This document shows positions 1 to 5,820 of a stretch of 5,820 nt of DNA, piece by piece. The position numbers were made by a program, and so were the translations under genes. Position 1 is the stretch's first letter. The number at the start of each line of letters is the position of its first letter. The notes beneath the pieces were generated by a model. That model did no database searches and was not told where the DNA came from. It worked only from the letters and a program-made list of their open reading frames with translations. This DNA comes from Ectothiorhodospiraceae bacterium. Lineage in GTDB: Bacteria > Pseudomonadota > Gammaproteobacteria > Thiohalomonadales > Thiohalomonadaceae. Where the stretch lies: assembly GCA_007125455.1 (NCBI GenBank), contig SLDE01000117.1:1-5820 (forward strand), written 5' to 3'.

Positions 1-11
1 AGGGGCTTTGC

Positions 12-62
12 TTGTTGGCCTTATGCTGCACATGCAGAGGGACGACGATACCAGGCCAACAA
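12..62. repeat. 10-bp perfect inverted repeat downstream of the kinase operon
   Basis: TTGTTGGCCT (12-21) is the exact reverse complement of AGGCCAACAA (53-62), with a 31-base spacer. A smaller hairpin, CTGC/GCAG with an ACAT loop (26-37), sits inside the spacer. No T-run follows on either strand, so it is not a typical intrinsic terminator. It could be a transcript-end stem-loop, a protein-binding site or part of an interspersed repeat. Otherwise positions 1-124 show no gene I can support. Confidence 0.5.
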
Positions 63-124
63 TAACCACCGTCCTCTCCATACGCCATCGGTGCTGTTCG
101 CAGAGCTGACCGCCACCCTATGTC

Positions 125-166
125 CTTGCTACTTGCTACTTGCTACTTGCTACTTGTCACTTGCCA
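125..166. repeat. Heptanucleotide tandem repeat (CTTGCTA)n overlapping the end of the heme-c kinase gene
   Basis: Four perfect CTTGCTA units (125-152) are followed by two degenerate ones, CTTGTCA (153-159) and CTTGCCA (160-166). On the coding (minus) strand the unit is TAGCAAG. The repeat supplies the kinase's terminal residues W-Q-V-T-S-S-K and its TAG stop (143-145). Because seven is not a multiple of three and each unit contains TAG, successive units place TAG at 150-152, 143-145, 136-138 and 129-131, closing all three frames on the minus strand. Short heptameric repeats of this kind are known from intergenic regions of some large sulfur bacteria and cyanobacteria; whether this one is shared genome-wide cannot be told here. 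Confidence 0.9.
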
Positions 167-1645
167 CTGACTTTCAACTACAGGCAAATCAAGGACGATG
201 CTGCATCCCCCGGCTTCACCATCCTCGATATGCACCTCGCCACCCAGGCGTTGGGCAATCTTCTGGAGCATCGCCAGACCGATCCCGGTACCGGCCACTC
301 GGCTCGATTCCAGCCGGGAGAAGAGCACAAACACCCGCTCGCGGTACTCGGGGGCGATCCCTTGACCGTTGTCGGTAAAACGGAAGTTGGCGCGACCATC
401 GCTTACCTTGGCCGATACCGTTAGACGTAGCGGGCGCTGGGGATGGCGAAAGCGCAGCGCATTATCGAGAATGATCCCGAAGATCTCCCGCAGTAGTTGC
501 TCGTCCACCGCCACTGTCGGCAGCGGTTCCTGCACCACCACCTGCGCCTCGGCCCACTCTTCGGCGCGCTGTGCCAGTAGGGAGTGCAGCAGGGGGCCAC
601 TGTCGGTGCTCGCGCCGCTTTCAAACTGGCGTTGGTCCAATTCCAGGTAGCGCTGCGCATCGCGTACCAAAGCTGCCAGCCGCCTCGCTTGGCTATCGAT
701 AAACCCCAGGGCCAGGCGGTCGTCCTCATCGGCCAGCAGCACTTGCCTGCGCTGCAAGTGACGGGCGAAGCTAACCAGGCGCCGGGTGGGCTCCTGAAAG
801 TGGTGCGCCAGCACATCACTAAGCCGAAACAGCTCCTGGTTGCGCAATTGCAGGGCACGCAGCAATTGCTCGCGCTCGCGCTGCTGGCGGGTGATACGCC
901 GATAGCTCAGCCCGATCCCCAGCCAACCCAGGGCCCCGAACAGCAGGTGGCCACCACTGAGGGTCGCGATCTGGGCATGCAGATCCCCGTGTAACTTGCC
1001 GAGCGGCACCGAGACACTCAGGCCACCGAAGACATCCCCAGGTGCGATCCCCGGCAGGCTGGGGTGGCAGTGGAAACAACTCTCCTGTGCATGGCGCGGA
1101 CGCATCACCCGCAGTTGGTGCTCGCCGTCGATGGTCACCACCTCGCGGATCTCCTCCAGCCCCTCGTTAAACCTCGCCAATGCCTGGCGGTGCCAGTCGT
1201 CAGGGCTGTTGGCGGCACGCATCGGGTGCAGGCTGGTGACACGACCGCGCAGCTGGCCCTCTGCGGCCTCGATATCGTGCACCAGGCGGGTGAAATAGGA
1301 GGAGTTGACCAGCGTGAGCGCCACCCCGTCCGGGGTAGTTATATCGCGGTGGGGAATGTGGGCCAGGTAGGGATTGGGTTCGATACCGCCCTCAATGGGG
1401 GCGTAGATCCCGCCGGCACCGGCCACCAGTTGACGGTAGGCCAGGTCCTTGTCCAGCGCGGCGTTGGCGATCCCGTAGGCGTGGTTGTGTGCATTGGCGA
1501 AGAGCAGATGGATATTCCAGCCCAGTGAGGCGGCCAGCACCAGGGTCCAGATCAGCCCCAGGCTGATGATCGGCAAGCCATGGCGTTGGTACCAGCGCTC
1601 CCCGGCGGTCGCACTCCAACTCGACCATGACTGCCTGGCGGTCAT
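143..1645 (-). CDS. Membrane sensor histidine kinase with periplasmic Tll0287-like (DUF3365) c-type heme domain
   Basis: This 500-aa sensor kinase has a first membrane helix at about 24-50, a periplasmic sensor at about 51-225, a second helix at about 231-248, a HisKA-like helix pair at about 265-340 and HATPase_c at about 380-488. The sensor matches the Tll0287-like/DUF3365 family: KDLAYRQLVAGAGGIY (66-81), NPYLAHIPHRDITTP (91-105), RGRVTSLHPMR (133-143), then MRPRHAQESCFHCH with the CxxCH heme-c attachment motif at 190-194, and GGLSVSVPL (207-215). Redox or gas-ligand sensing in the periplasm is inferred from this family. The ATPase motifs are G1 DNGQGI (425-430), G2 GTGIGL (452-457) and N-box D394-N395; the first N-box Asn is replaced by Ile391. 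The phosphoacceptor region reads AHHFQEP (280-286), so by alignment to SHDLRQP in the upstream kinase H281 is the phospho-His and the usual acidic neighbour is His282. No receiver domain is present. The ATG directly follows the upstream TAG and has a good AGAGGA site. The last seven codons and the stop lie in a heptanucleotide repeat. Confidence 0.92.
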   Translation of the reverse strand: MTARQSWSSWSATAGERWYQRHGLPIISLGLIWTLVLAASLGWNIHLLFANAHNHAYGIANAALDKDLAYRQLVAGAGGIYAPIEGGIEPNPYLAHIPHRDITTPDGVALTLVNSSYFTRLVHDIEAAEGQLRGRVTSLHPMRAANSPDDWHRQALARFNEGLEEIREVVTIDGEHQLRVMRPRHAQESCFHCHPSLPGIAPGDVFGGLSVSVPLGKLHGDLHAQIATLSGGHLLFGALGWLGIGLSYRRITRQQREREQLLRALQLRNQELFRLSDVLAHHFQEPTRRLVSFARHLQRRQVLLADEDDRLALGFIDSQARRLAALVRDAQRYLELDQRQFESGASTDSGPLLHSLLAQRAEEWAEAQVVVQEPLPTVAVDEQLLREIFGIILDNALRFRHPQRPLRLTVSAKVSDGRANFRFTDNGQGIAPEYRERVFVLFSRLESSRVAGTGIGLAMLQKIAQRLGGEVHIEDGEAGGCSIVLDLPVVESQWQVTSSK

Positions 1646-3772
1646 CTATCTGTCCTCTGGGGGGCTGGCGGTCGATGCAGCCCCCTCCGGCAGGGTGAAG
1701 CAAAAGCGGCTGCCCTGCCCCTTGCCCGGTGACTCTACCCAAATCTGCCCACCGTGACGTTCAACGACCTTGCGCGCCACCGCCAACCCCACTCCGGTGC
1801 CTTCATACTCTCGCCGGGTGTGCAGGCGCTGGAAGACCTTGAACAGGCGTTTCGTCTGATCAGGCTCGATACCGATCCCGTTATCATGCACACAGAAGCA
1901 CCAGCCCTCGCCGCCATGCTCGGCACTGATCTCGATCCGCACCGGACGCCCCGGCTCACGGTATTTAAGGGCGTTGTCGATCAGGTTCTGCCACAGGCGG
2001 CTAAACTCATCCCGGCTGGCGACCACCTGGGGCCACTGGCCAGTGATCACGATCTCAGCGGCGCTCTCTTTGATCGCTGGCTGCAAAAAGTGCAGCGCCT
2101 CATCCAGCACCTGGCGGCTGTCCAGGGGGGCCATCGGTTCGCCCATGCGCCCAACCCGTGAGTACTCCAGCAGCGAGACCAGCATTTGATCCATGCGCTT
2201 GGCCCCGTCGCTGGCAAAGTGCATCATCTCGCGGGTGTCCTCATCCAGTTTGTCTGCCAGATGGCGTTCCAGTAGGCCGACGTAACTGTTGACCATGCGC
2301 AACGGCTGGCGCAGGTCGTGGGAGACCACATAGGCAAACTGCTCCAGTTCGGCGTTGGAGTGAGCCAGGGCCTGCTCCATGCGTCGTCGTGCGATGGCCC
2401 CGGCAAGCACGTCGGCCAGGATGCGCAGCATGACGATCTGCTCCTCCGGCCAGCAGTGATGGCGCTGCACTGCATCAAAGCCGATGAAACCCAGCAGCGA
2501 TCCATGGGCACTGATCATCGGCACCAGCAGCAGGGACTGTATCCCCTGGCGGGAAAACTCCTCTTGCTCCACCGTCGCTTCGGGCGGCAGCGCGGCGACA
2601 TCGGGAACGTGGATCACCTCCCACATGCGCTCCCGATACCAGGGCATCTTCGCAGTGGGAAAGTTCTGGATGTTTTGCATCTGAGGCTCCACCCCGGCTG
2701 CACACCACTCGTGGGTGTTGCTAAAGCGCGCCAAGTCGGAGGAGAGGCTAAACAGGTAGCAGCGATCCACGCTAAACAGCTCGCCCAGGTGGCGTAGCAG
2801 GGAGTTCACCGCCCCATCAAAGGTCGCTTCATCGGAGTTCATCGTGAGGCTGGTCGAGGCTTCGGCGATGATGCGTTGAAACACATACTGAAAGTGCATC
2901 CTGGCGTTCGCCTGGTTGTTCACCATCTCCGAGGAGACACTATCGACAAAGAGGTTGAGCAGTTGTCCCGCCAGTTGGTACTGGTGAAGTGGCCGTCGCC
3001 CCAGGGCCACAAGAATACCAATGGGTCGTTGCTGTTTGTCGAACAGGGCGCTGCCGATATAAGACTCGATACCCATTTCCACCAATAGGGTGTCACTGGG
3101 AAACTGGACCTGGATATCATGCGGATGGATCGCGTGCGCACGTTCCATCACGTTGGCGCAGGGGGTGCCGGTCAGCTCATAGCTAAACGGGGCCAGCGCC
3201 TGCCCGTCCATCCAGCCGGCGCAGGCGTTCACCTCGGTGCCTTCCTCATTGAGCTGTCCGACAAAGGCGATGTCCAGCTCCAGGGCCTCACACAGGTAGC
3301 GAGATACCCCTTGATAGAAATCATTACCACTGAGTGGGGCAAGCCGGGTAGCCAGCAGGGAGAGGGCCTGGCGAGTAAGGTATTGTTCGGTGACATCCTG
3401 CACCACCCCAAAGGACTGAAGCGGCTTGCCATCGTCCGCAAAGACACTTTCGCACTGCTCATGCACATATTTTACCCGCCCGTCTGCCATGCGCAGGCGG
3501 TGGATGATATCGTAGGCTTGGCGTTGTTCCAGGGACTGTTTGTAGGCAGTGTCCACCTTGCTCCGATCATCGGGATGTATCAGCTCAAGAAAGGTTTCAT
3601 AGCTGGGCTCGAACACCGCCGGGTCCAACTCGAAGATCCGATAGATCTCCTTCGACCAGGCCAGCTGGCCAGTGCTGATATCCAACTCCCAGGTACCCAG
3701 GGAGGCGATCCGCTGCACCTTATCGAGGTGGGCCTGCAGTTGGGTCAGTTGATTGTGCGAGGCAGCACTCAT
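1646..3772 (-). CDS. Soluble PAS-GAF-GAF sensor histidine kinase
   Basis: This is a cytoplasmic hybrid-free sensor kinase of 708 aa with no membrane segment. After a short N-terminal helix comes a PAS_3-type domain (about 20-130; GTWELD at 26-31, IHPDD at 65-69, closing with VVQDVTEQ). A first GAF domain spans about 135-287 (YELTGTPCANV around 198-208, then ESYIGSALFD) and a second about 300-460 (SLLLVPM, then LGFIGFDAV). The HisKA dimerisation helix carries phosphoacceptor H485 in SHDLRQP. The HATPase_c domain (about 585-697) has an intact N-box (QNLIDNALKYR, 595-605), G1 DNGIGI (630-635) and G2 GTGVGL (658-663). All catalytic motifs are present, so it should be active. No receiver domain is fused. 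The signals bound by PAS and GAF cannot be read from sequence; no heme, iron-sulfur or bilin attachment motif is evident to me. The ATG overlaps the channel stop as ATGA, with a G-rich stretch (3777-3782) four bases upstream acting as a weak ribosome binding site, so translation is probably coupled to the channel. Its own TAG abuts the next gene's ATG. Confidence 0.93.
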   Translation of the reverse strand: MSAASHNQLTQLQAHLDKVQRIASLGTWELDISTGQLAWSKEIYRIFELDPAVFEPSYETFLELIHPDDRSKVDTAYKQSLEQRQAYDIIHRLRMADGRVKYVHEQCESVFADDGKPLQSFGVVQDVTEQYLTRQALSLLATRLAPLSGNDFYQGVSRYLCEALELDIAFVGQLNEEGTEVNACAGWMDGQALAPFSYELTGTPCANVMERAHAIHPHDIQVQFPSDTLLVEMGIESYIGSALFDKQQRPIGILVALGRRPLHQYQLAGQLLNLFVDSVSSEMVNNQANARMHFQYVFQRIIAEASTSLTMNSDEATFDGAVNSLLRHLGELFSVDRCYLFSLSSDLARFSNTHEWCAAGVEPQMQNIQNFPTAKMPWYRERMWEVIHVPDVAALPPEATVEQEEFSRQGIQSLLLVPMISAHGSLLGFIGFDAVQRHHCWPEEQIVMLRILADVLAGAIARRRMEQALAHSNAELEQFAYVVSHDLRQPLRMVNSYVGLLERHLADKLDEDTREMMHFASDGAKRMDQMLVSLLEYSRVGRMGEPMAPLDSRQVLDEALHFLQPAIKESAAEIVITGQWPQVVASRDEFSRLWQNLIDNALKYREPGRPVRIEISAEHGGEGWCFCVHDNGIGIEPDQTKRLFKVFQRLHTRREYEGTGVGLAVARKVVERHGGQIWVESPGKGQGSRFCFTLPEGAASTASPPEDR
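1653..1658 (-). promoter_or_regulatory. Ribosome binding site of the heme-c sensor kinase gene
   Basis: AGAGGA on the minus strand lies seven bases before the ATG at 1643-1645. It is embedded in the last codons of the upstream kinase gene. The spacing is ideal and supports this start codon, which directly follows the upstream TAG. Confidence 0.65.
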
Positions 3773-5466
3773 GCCACCCCCCGATTCAGCACACGCCAGA
3801 GCCAGCCCATGGCCTGCTCCTCGCCACAGTGGACATAGCGCAAGGCGTTGCTATTTTGCAGCACCCACCCCAGGCGGTTGGCACAGTGCGGGCTGCCAGC
3901 CATCAGCAGCTGATCTTCGACCTGCAGCTCCAGGCGATCGTCAGGAAAGAGCAACACATCACCTCCACGGCGTTTAAGCATCAGGGCCACCGCGTCGATT
4001 TGTTCATCACGGTTGCGTGAATCGCGCAGCAGGGTGTTTAGTGTCAACACCTCACCCGCCTCCAGCATACCAAACACCGCCGGGGAGTGTCTTTTATCCA
4101 GGGAAACCAGCCAGGTCTCGGGTACCGTCTCGCCCACGACGGCTGTCAGGCGGCTGACCTTTTCATTGGCCCAGTCATTGTCCTTGTCCCGGATCAGCGT
4201 CAGGAATCGTTCCAGCAAGGGGGTGGTGAGCAGGGCCAGGATATCGCGGGCGATGATCTCGCTACGCTGCATGACCAAATCCAGCAATGCAGCCTGAAAC
4301 ACATCATCGTTATCACACTTGTTTTGCCGCGCCACCATGAACAGATCCGGATTCAGCTGCGCGGCGGTCATCACCACCGAGAGGTTATTGGCATCATCAT
4401 CGGTACCGGCGACGATCCCCACCGCCCGCTCGACCCCTGCCGCACTGAGGGTTTCGGCCTCGGTGCCGCGGCCAACCACGCAGAACTCCTCGCAACCGGT
4501 CACGTCCGGATTGGCCTCAATGATCACCGAGGGGATCCCCTCGGCATCCAGGCGCTCACGGATCGCCTTGCCCAGGCGCCCGTAACCACACAATACCCAG
4601 GTACCAAGGGGCGGGTAGAGCGGCGCAGGCAAGGGGCTGCCTGGCACCCCGGTAAGCCACTCATGCAGCAGGTGGCTGCCGGGAGAGTGCAAGGCCAGGG
4701 CCAGCCGGGTGGCAAAGGTATCGTAGGGGTTGATGATGTAATCCGTACCAAAGGAGGCCATATTGGCCTGCGCATCGTGGTGCTCGGCACGGCAGATCAC
4801 CTGAACCCCCGGATGAAGCAGCTTGGTGGTGATGGCGATCTTGAGGTTGACATGATCATCGTCGGTGAGTGCCACCACCCCGACACAATGGTGGCTTTGC
4901 AGACCCGCCTCCTTGAGGGTGAGCGAAAGGCTGGCATCGGCACACAGCCCCGGCACATGCACCCCCAGATCCTCCAGCTCCAGCTCGTTGATGCGCTCAC
5001 TGCGCTTGTCCACCACCACACAACGCATCCCACGCCGGGTCATCCCCTGCACCAGCAAGGCACCGGTATCCCCATAGCCGCAGACAATGTAAAACGGCTC
5101 GCGGATATGGCGCACACTACGGGTAAAGGCCTGCTCGGTCACCGCCTGGCGAAAGGCCGGATCCTGCACCAGCGTAACGATCTTGCCGAAGGCGTACAAC
5201 CAGGCACTGACCGTCAGGTAGATGCAAAACACCACCCACATGCGCTGTGCATCGGTAAACTCGTAGGGCACCTCACCAAAGCCGATGGTGGTGGCCATGT
5301 AGCTGGCAAAATAAAAGGCATGAAAAAAGCCCATCCGCCAGGGCTCGCCCTGATCATCCACGCCGGGGATCATGACCAAGCCAAGGATTGCAATGGCATA
5401 GGCCGCCAGCAGTACCAGTAAGGGGGTACGCATACGGCGCAAAAACAAAAAGATCACCTGGTTCAT
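3769..5466 (-). CDS. Two-TM potassium channel subunit with tandem RCK (TrkA-N type) domains
   Basis: This is an inner-membrane K+ channel subunit (565 aa) expected to assemble as a tetramer gated by a cytoplasmic RCK ring. Helix 1 is about residues 14-34. The pore helix and selectivity filter occupy about 46-67, with the filter reading TTIGFGEVP (59-67), a variant of the classical TVGYGD. Helix 2 is about 75-98. The first Rossmann RCK domain starts near 125 with the nucleotide-binding loop G130-Y-G-D-T-G135 and an acidic D153 at the end of the second strand. A second RCK starts near 289 with G294-Y-G-R-L-G299 and E317 in the equivalent place. A TrkA-C-like segment follows near 500-525. The arrangement of one pore plus two RCKs per chain is that of the Geobacter GsuK type of multi-ligand-gated channel; NAD(H), nucleotide or divalent-ion control is inferred from that family. 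The ATG start is well fixed: an in-frame TGA lies at 5485-5487 with no other start codon between, and GGGA sits seven bases upstream. The stop overlaps the next gene by ATGA. Confidence 0.9.
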   Translation of the reverse strand: MNQVIFLFLRRMRTPLLVLLAAYAIAILGLVMIPGVDDQGEPWRMGFFHAFYFASYMATTIGFGEVPYEFTDAQRMWVVFCIYLTVSAWLYAFGKIVTLVQDPAFRQAVTEQAFTRSVRHIREPFYIVCGYGDTGALLVQGMTRRGMRCVVVDKRSERINELELEDLGVHVPGLCADASLSLTLKEAGLQSHHCVGVVALTDDDHVNLKIAITTKLLHPGVQVICRAEHHDAQANMASFGTDYIINPYDTFATRLALALHSPGSHLLHEWLTGVPGSPLPAPLYPPLGTWVLCGYGRLGKAIRERLDAEGIPSVIIEANPDVTGCEEFCVVGRGTEAETLSAAGVERAVGIVAGTDDDANNLSVVMTAAQLNPDLFMVARQNKCDNDDVFQAALLDLVMQRSEIIARDILALLTTPLLERFLTLIRDKDNDWANEKVSRLTAVVGETVPETWLVSLDKRHSPAVFGMLEAGEVLTLNTLLRDSRNRDEQIDAVALMLKRRGGDVLLFPDDRLELQVEDQLLMAGSPHCANRLGWVLQNSNALRYVHCGEEQAMGWLWRVLNRGVA

Positions 5467-5564
5467 GCCGTTATCCCATTCACATCATTGCCAGAGGTCA
5501 CGGAGAACATGCGGCACCACCAGTACCGCAGCGTGTTGCCCTGGGCCCTCAGTGGCAAAAGCAT
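5463..5564 (-). CDS. Possible 33-codon small ORF bridging the membrane protein and the K+ channel
   Basis: Directly after the membrane-protein TGA (5565-5567) comes an ATG (5562-5564). It opens a frame that runs without interruption through the whole gap and ends at TGA 5463-5465, which overlaps the channel start as ATGA. The peptide begins MLLPLRAQGN, contains RYWWCRM near the middle and ends NDVNGITA. It has no clear membrane helix and no family I recognise. Support comes only from its gapless fit (TGA|ATG upstream, ATGA downstream), which matches the other junctions of this operon. Against it, no good Shine-Dalgarno sequence precedes the ATG, the frame is short, and an open frame of this length can occur by chance in GC-rich DNA. 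It may be a coupling leader peptide that carries ribosomes to the channel start, or simply untranslated spacer. Confidence 0.25.
   Translation of the reverse strand: MLLPLRAQGNTLRYWWCRMFSVTSGNDVNGITA
5536..5558 (-). promoter_or_regulatory. Bulged RNA hairpin in the gap before the K+ channel gene
   Basis: In the transcript sense (minus strand) the sequence reads TTGCC, a bulged A, CTG, a six-base loop AGGGCC, then CAG and GGCAA. This makes an eight-base-pair stem with one bulge. It begins six bases after the membrane-protein stop codon. No U-tract follows, so it is not a standard intrinsic terminator. It could set relative expression by protecting a processed 3' end or by slowing ribosomes or polymerase between the membrane protein and the channel. 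The pairing is seen in the sequence; any function is inference. Confidence 0.3.
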
Positions 5565-5820
5565 TCAGCGACGCAGATTGACGGTTTCGATGATCAACAA
5601 CACCACCGAGATAAGATTCGCCAGCAGCGCCCCGGCCGAGAGCGAGACAATGCTGGCCATCATCGCCGCCGTCATGCCATCTGCCGCCACATTGGCCGCA
5701 TAAGCCCACAGCATGGCAGCGATGATCAACTGCAGATTGGCCACCAGGGAGGTGGCTAGCAGCACCGCCCCAATCTGGGTGCGATCGCCGAACTTAAGCA
5801 CCATAGCGATGATATTCACC
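5565..5820 (-). CDS. Small integral membrane protein, C-terminal part (5' end outside window)
   Basis: I do not recognise the family. The frame is open to the right edge and ends at TGA (5565-5567), giving at least 84 residues. Two long hydrophobic stretches are visible, about residues 15-42 and 50-79 of the visible part, separated by a short ANVAADG turn and ending in a basic NLRR tail. That is the look of a two-or-more-helix inner-membrane protein with a cytoplasmic C-terminus. The true start is uncertain: a GTG sits at the very edge (5817-5819) and an in-frame ATG lies at 5802-5804, but neither has a strong ribosome binding site and the gene may begin outside the window. It is the first visible gene of the minus-strand operon. 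Its stop is 98 bases from the potassium channel start, so a role with the channel is possible, but that is only inference from position. Confidence 0.6.
   Translation of the reverse strand, partial: VNIIAMVLKFGDRTQIGAVLLATSLVANLQLIIAAMLWAYAANVAADGMTAAMMASIVSLSAGALLANLISVVLLIIETVNLRR

Noticed and set aside
12..62. Intrinsic terminator for the operon
   Set aside because: The stem is present but the loop is about 31 bases and no T-run follows on either strand.
1..88. Possible start of a further minus-strand gene (ATG at 86-88 or 79-81, open to the left edge)
   Set aside because: Two different frames stay open over fewer than 30 codons, one beginning MAYGEDGG and the other MERTVVIVGLV. Neither has a convincing ribosome binding site or family match, and the inverted repeat lies inside both. 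The stretch is too short to choose or to support a gene.
125..166. CRISPR array or transposon end
   Set aside because: The units are seven bases long and directly contiguous with no spacers. There is no transposase and no target-site duplication in view.
3119..3838. A 239-codon plus-strand frame opposite the start of the PAS-GAF-GAF kinase
   Set aside because: It is a shadow of the kinase coding sequence. It has no domain signature and overlaps the ATGA junction of two real genes.
4087..5421. A 444-codon open frame on the plus strand opposite the potassium channel gene
   Set aside because: It is a mirror of the GC-rich codon pattern of the channel gene. Its translation is rich in Gln, His and Gly with no recognisable domain, while the minus strand carries clear channel and RCK motifs.
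5467..5564. Internal promoter for the channel-kinase block
   Set aside because: I could not find a convincing -35/-10 pair on the minus strand. The stretch is GC-rich and lacks a TATAAT-like hexamer with suitable spacing.

Overview
The window looks like a compact chromosomal stretch from a GC-rich proteobacterium, most plausibly a gammaproteobacterium of the redox-active, sulfur-oxidiser type. That placement is an inference from base composition and from the protein families present: a periplasmic heme-c Tll0287-like sensor, a tandem-RCK potassium channel and multi-GAF histidine kinases. No rRNA, tRNA, IS element or CRISPR array is visible. All convincing genes lie on the minus strand and read from right to left.

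Layout in transcription order: (1) the C-terminal part of a small hydrophobic membrane protein cut by the right edge (5565-5820); (2) a roughly 100-base gap holding a compact hairpin and a possible 33-codon reading frame (5463-5564); (3) a two-TM, two-RCK potassium channel subunit (3769-5466); (4) a soluble PAS-GAF-GAF histidine kinase (1646-3772); (5) a membrane-anchored histidine kinase with a periplasmic c-type-heme sensor domain (143-1645), whose stop codon lies inside a heptanucleotide tandem repeat (125-166). Positions 1-124 hold a 10-bp inverted repeat but no gene I can support.

The junctions are extremely tight. Channel and first kinase overlap by ATGA. The first kinase's TAG directly abuts the second kinase's ATG. 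If the 33-codon frame is real, the upstream gap is closed in the same way (TGA|ATG, then ATGA). This implies one transcript with translational coupling, its promoter lying beyond the right edge.

Functional reading (inference): the unit couples a nucleotide- or ligand-gated K+ channel to two sensor kinases, one reading a cytoplasmic signal through PAS/GAF domains and one reading periplasmic redox state or a heme ligand. Neither kinase carries a receiver domain and no response regulator is in the window, so the output is off-window or elsewhere in the genome. Linking a heme-c sensor kinase, a GAF kinase and a K+ channel in one gapless operon is the most interesting aspect of the window.
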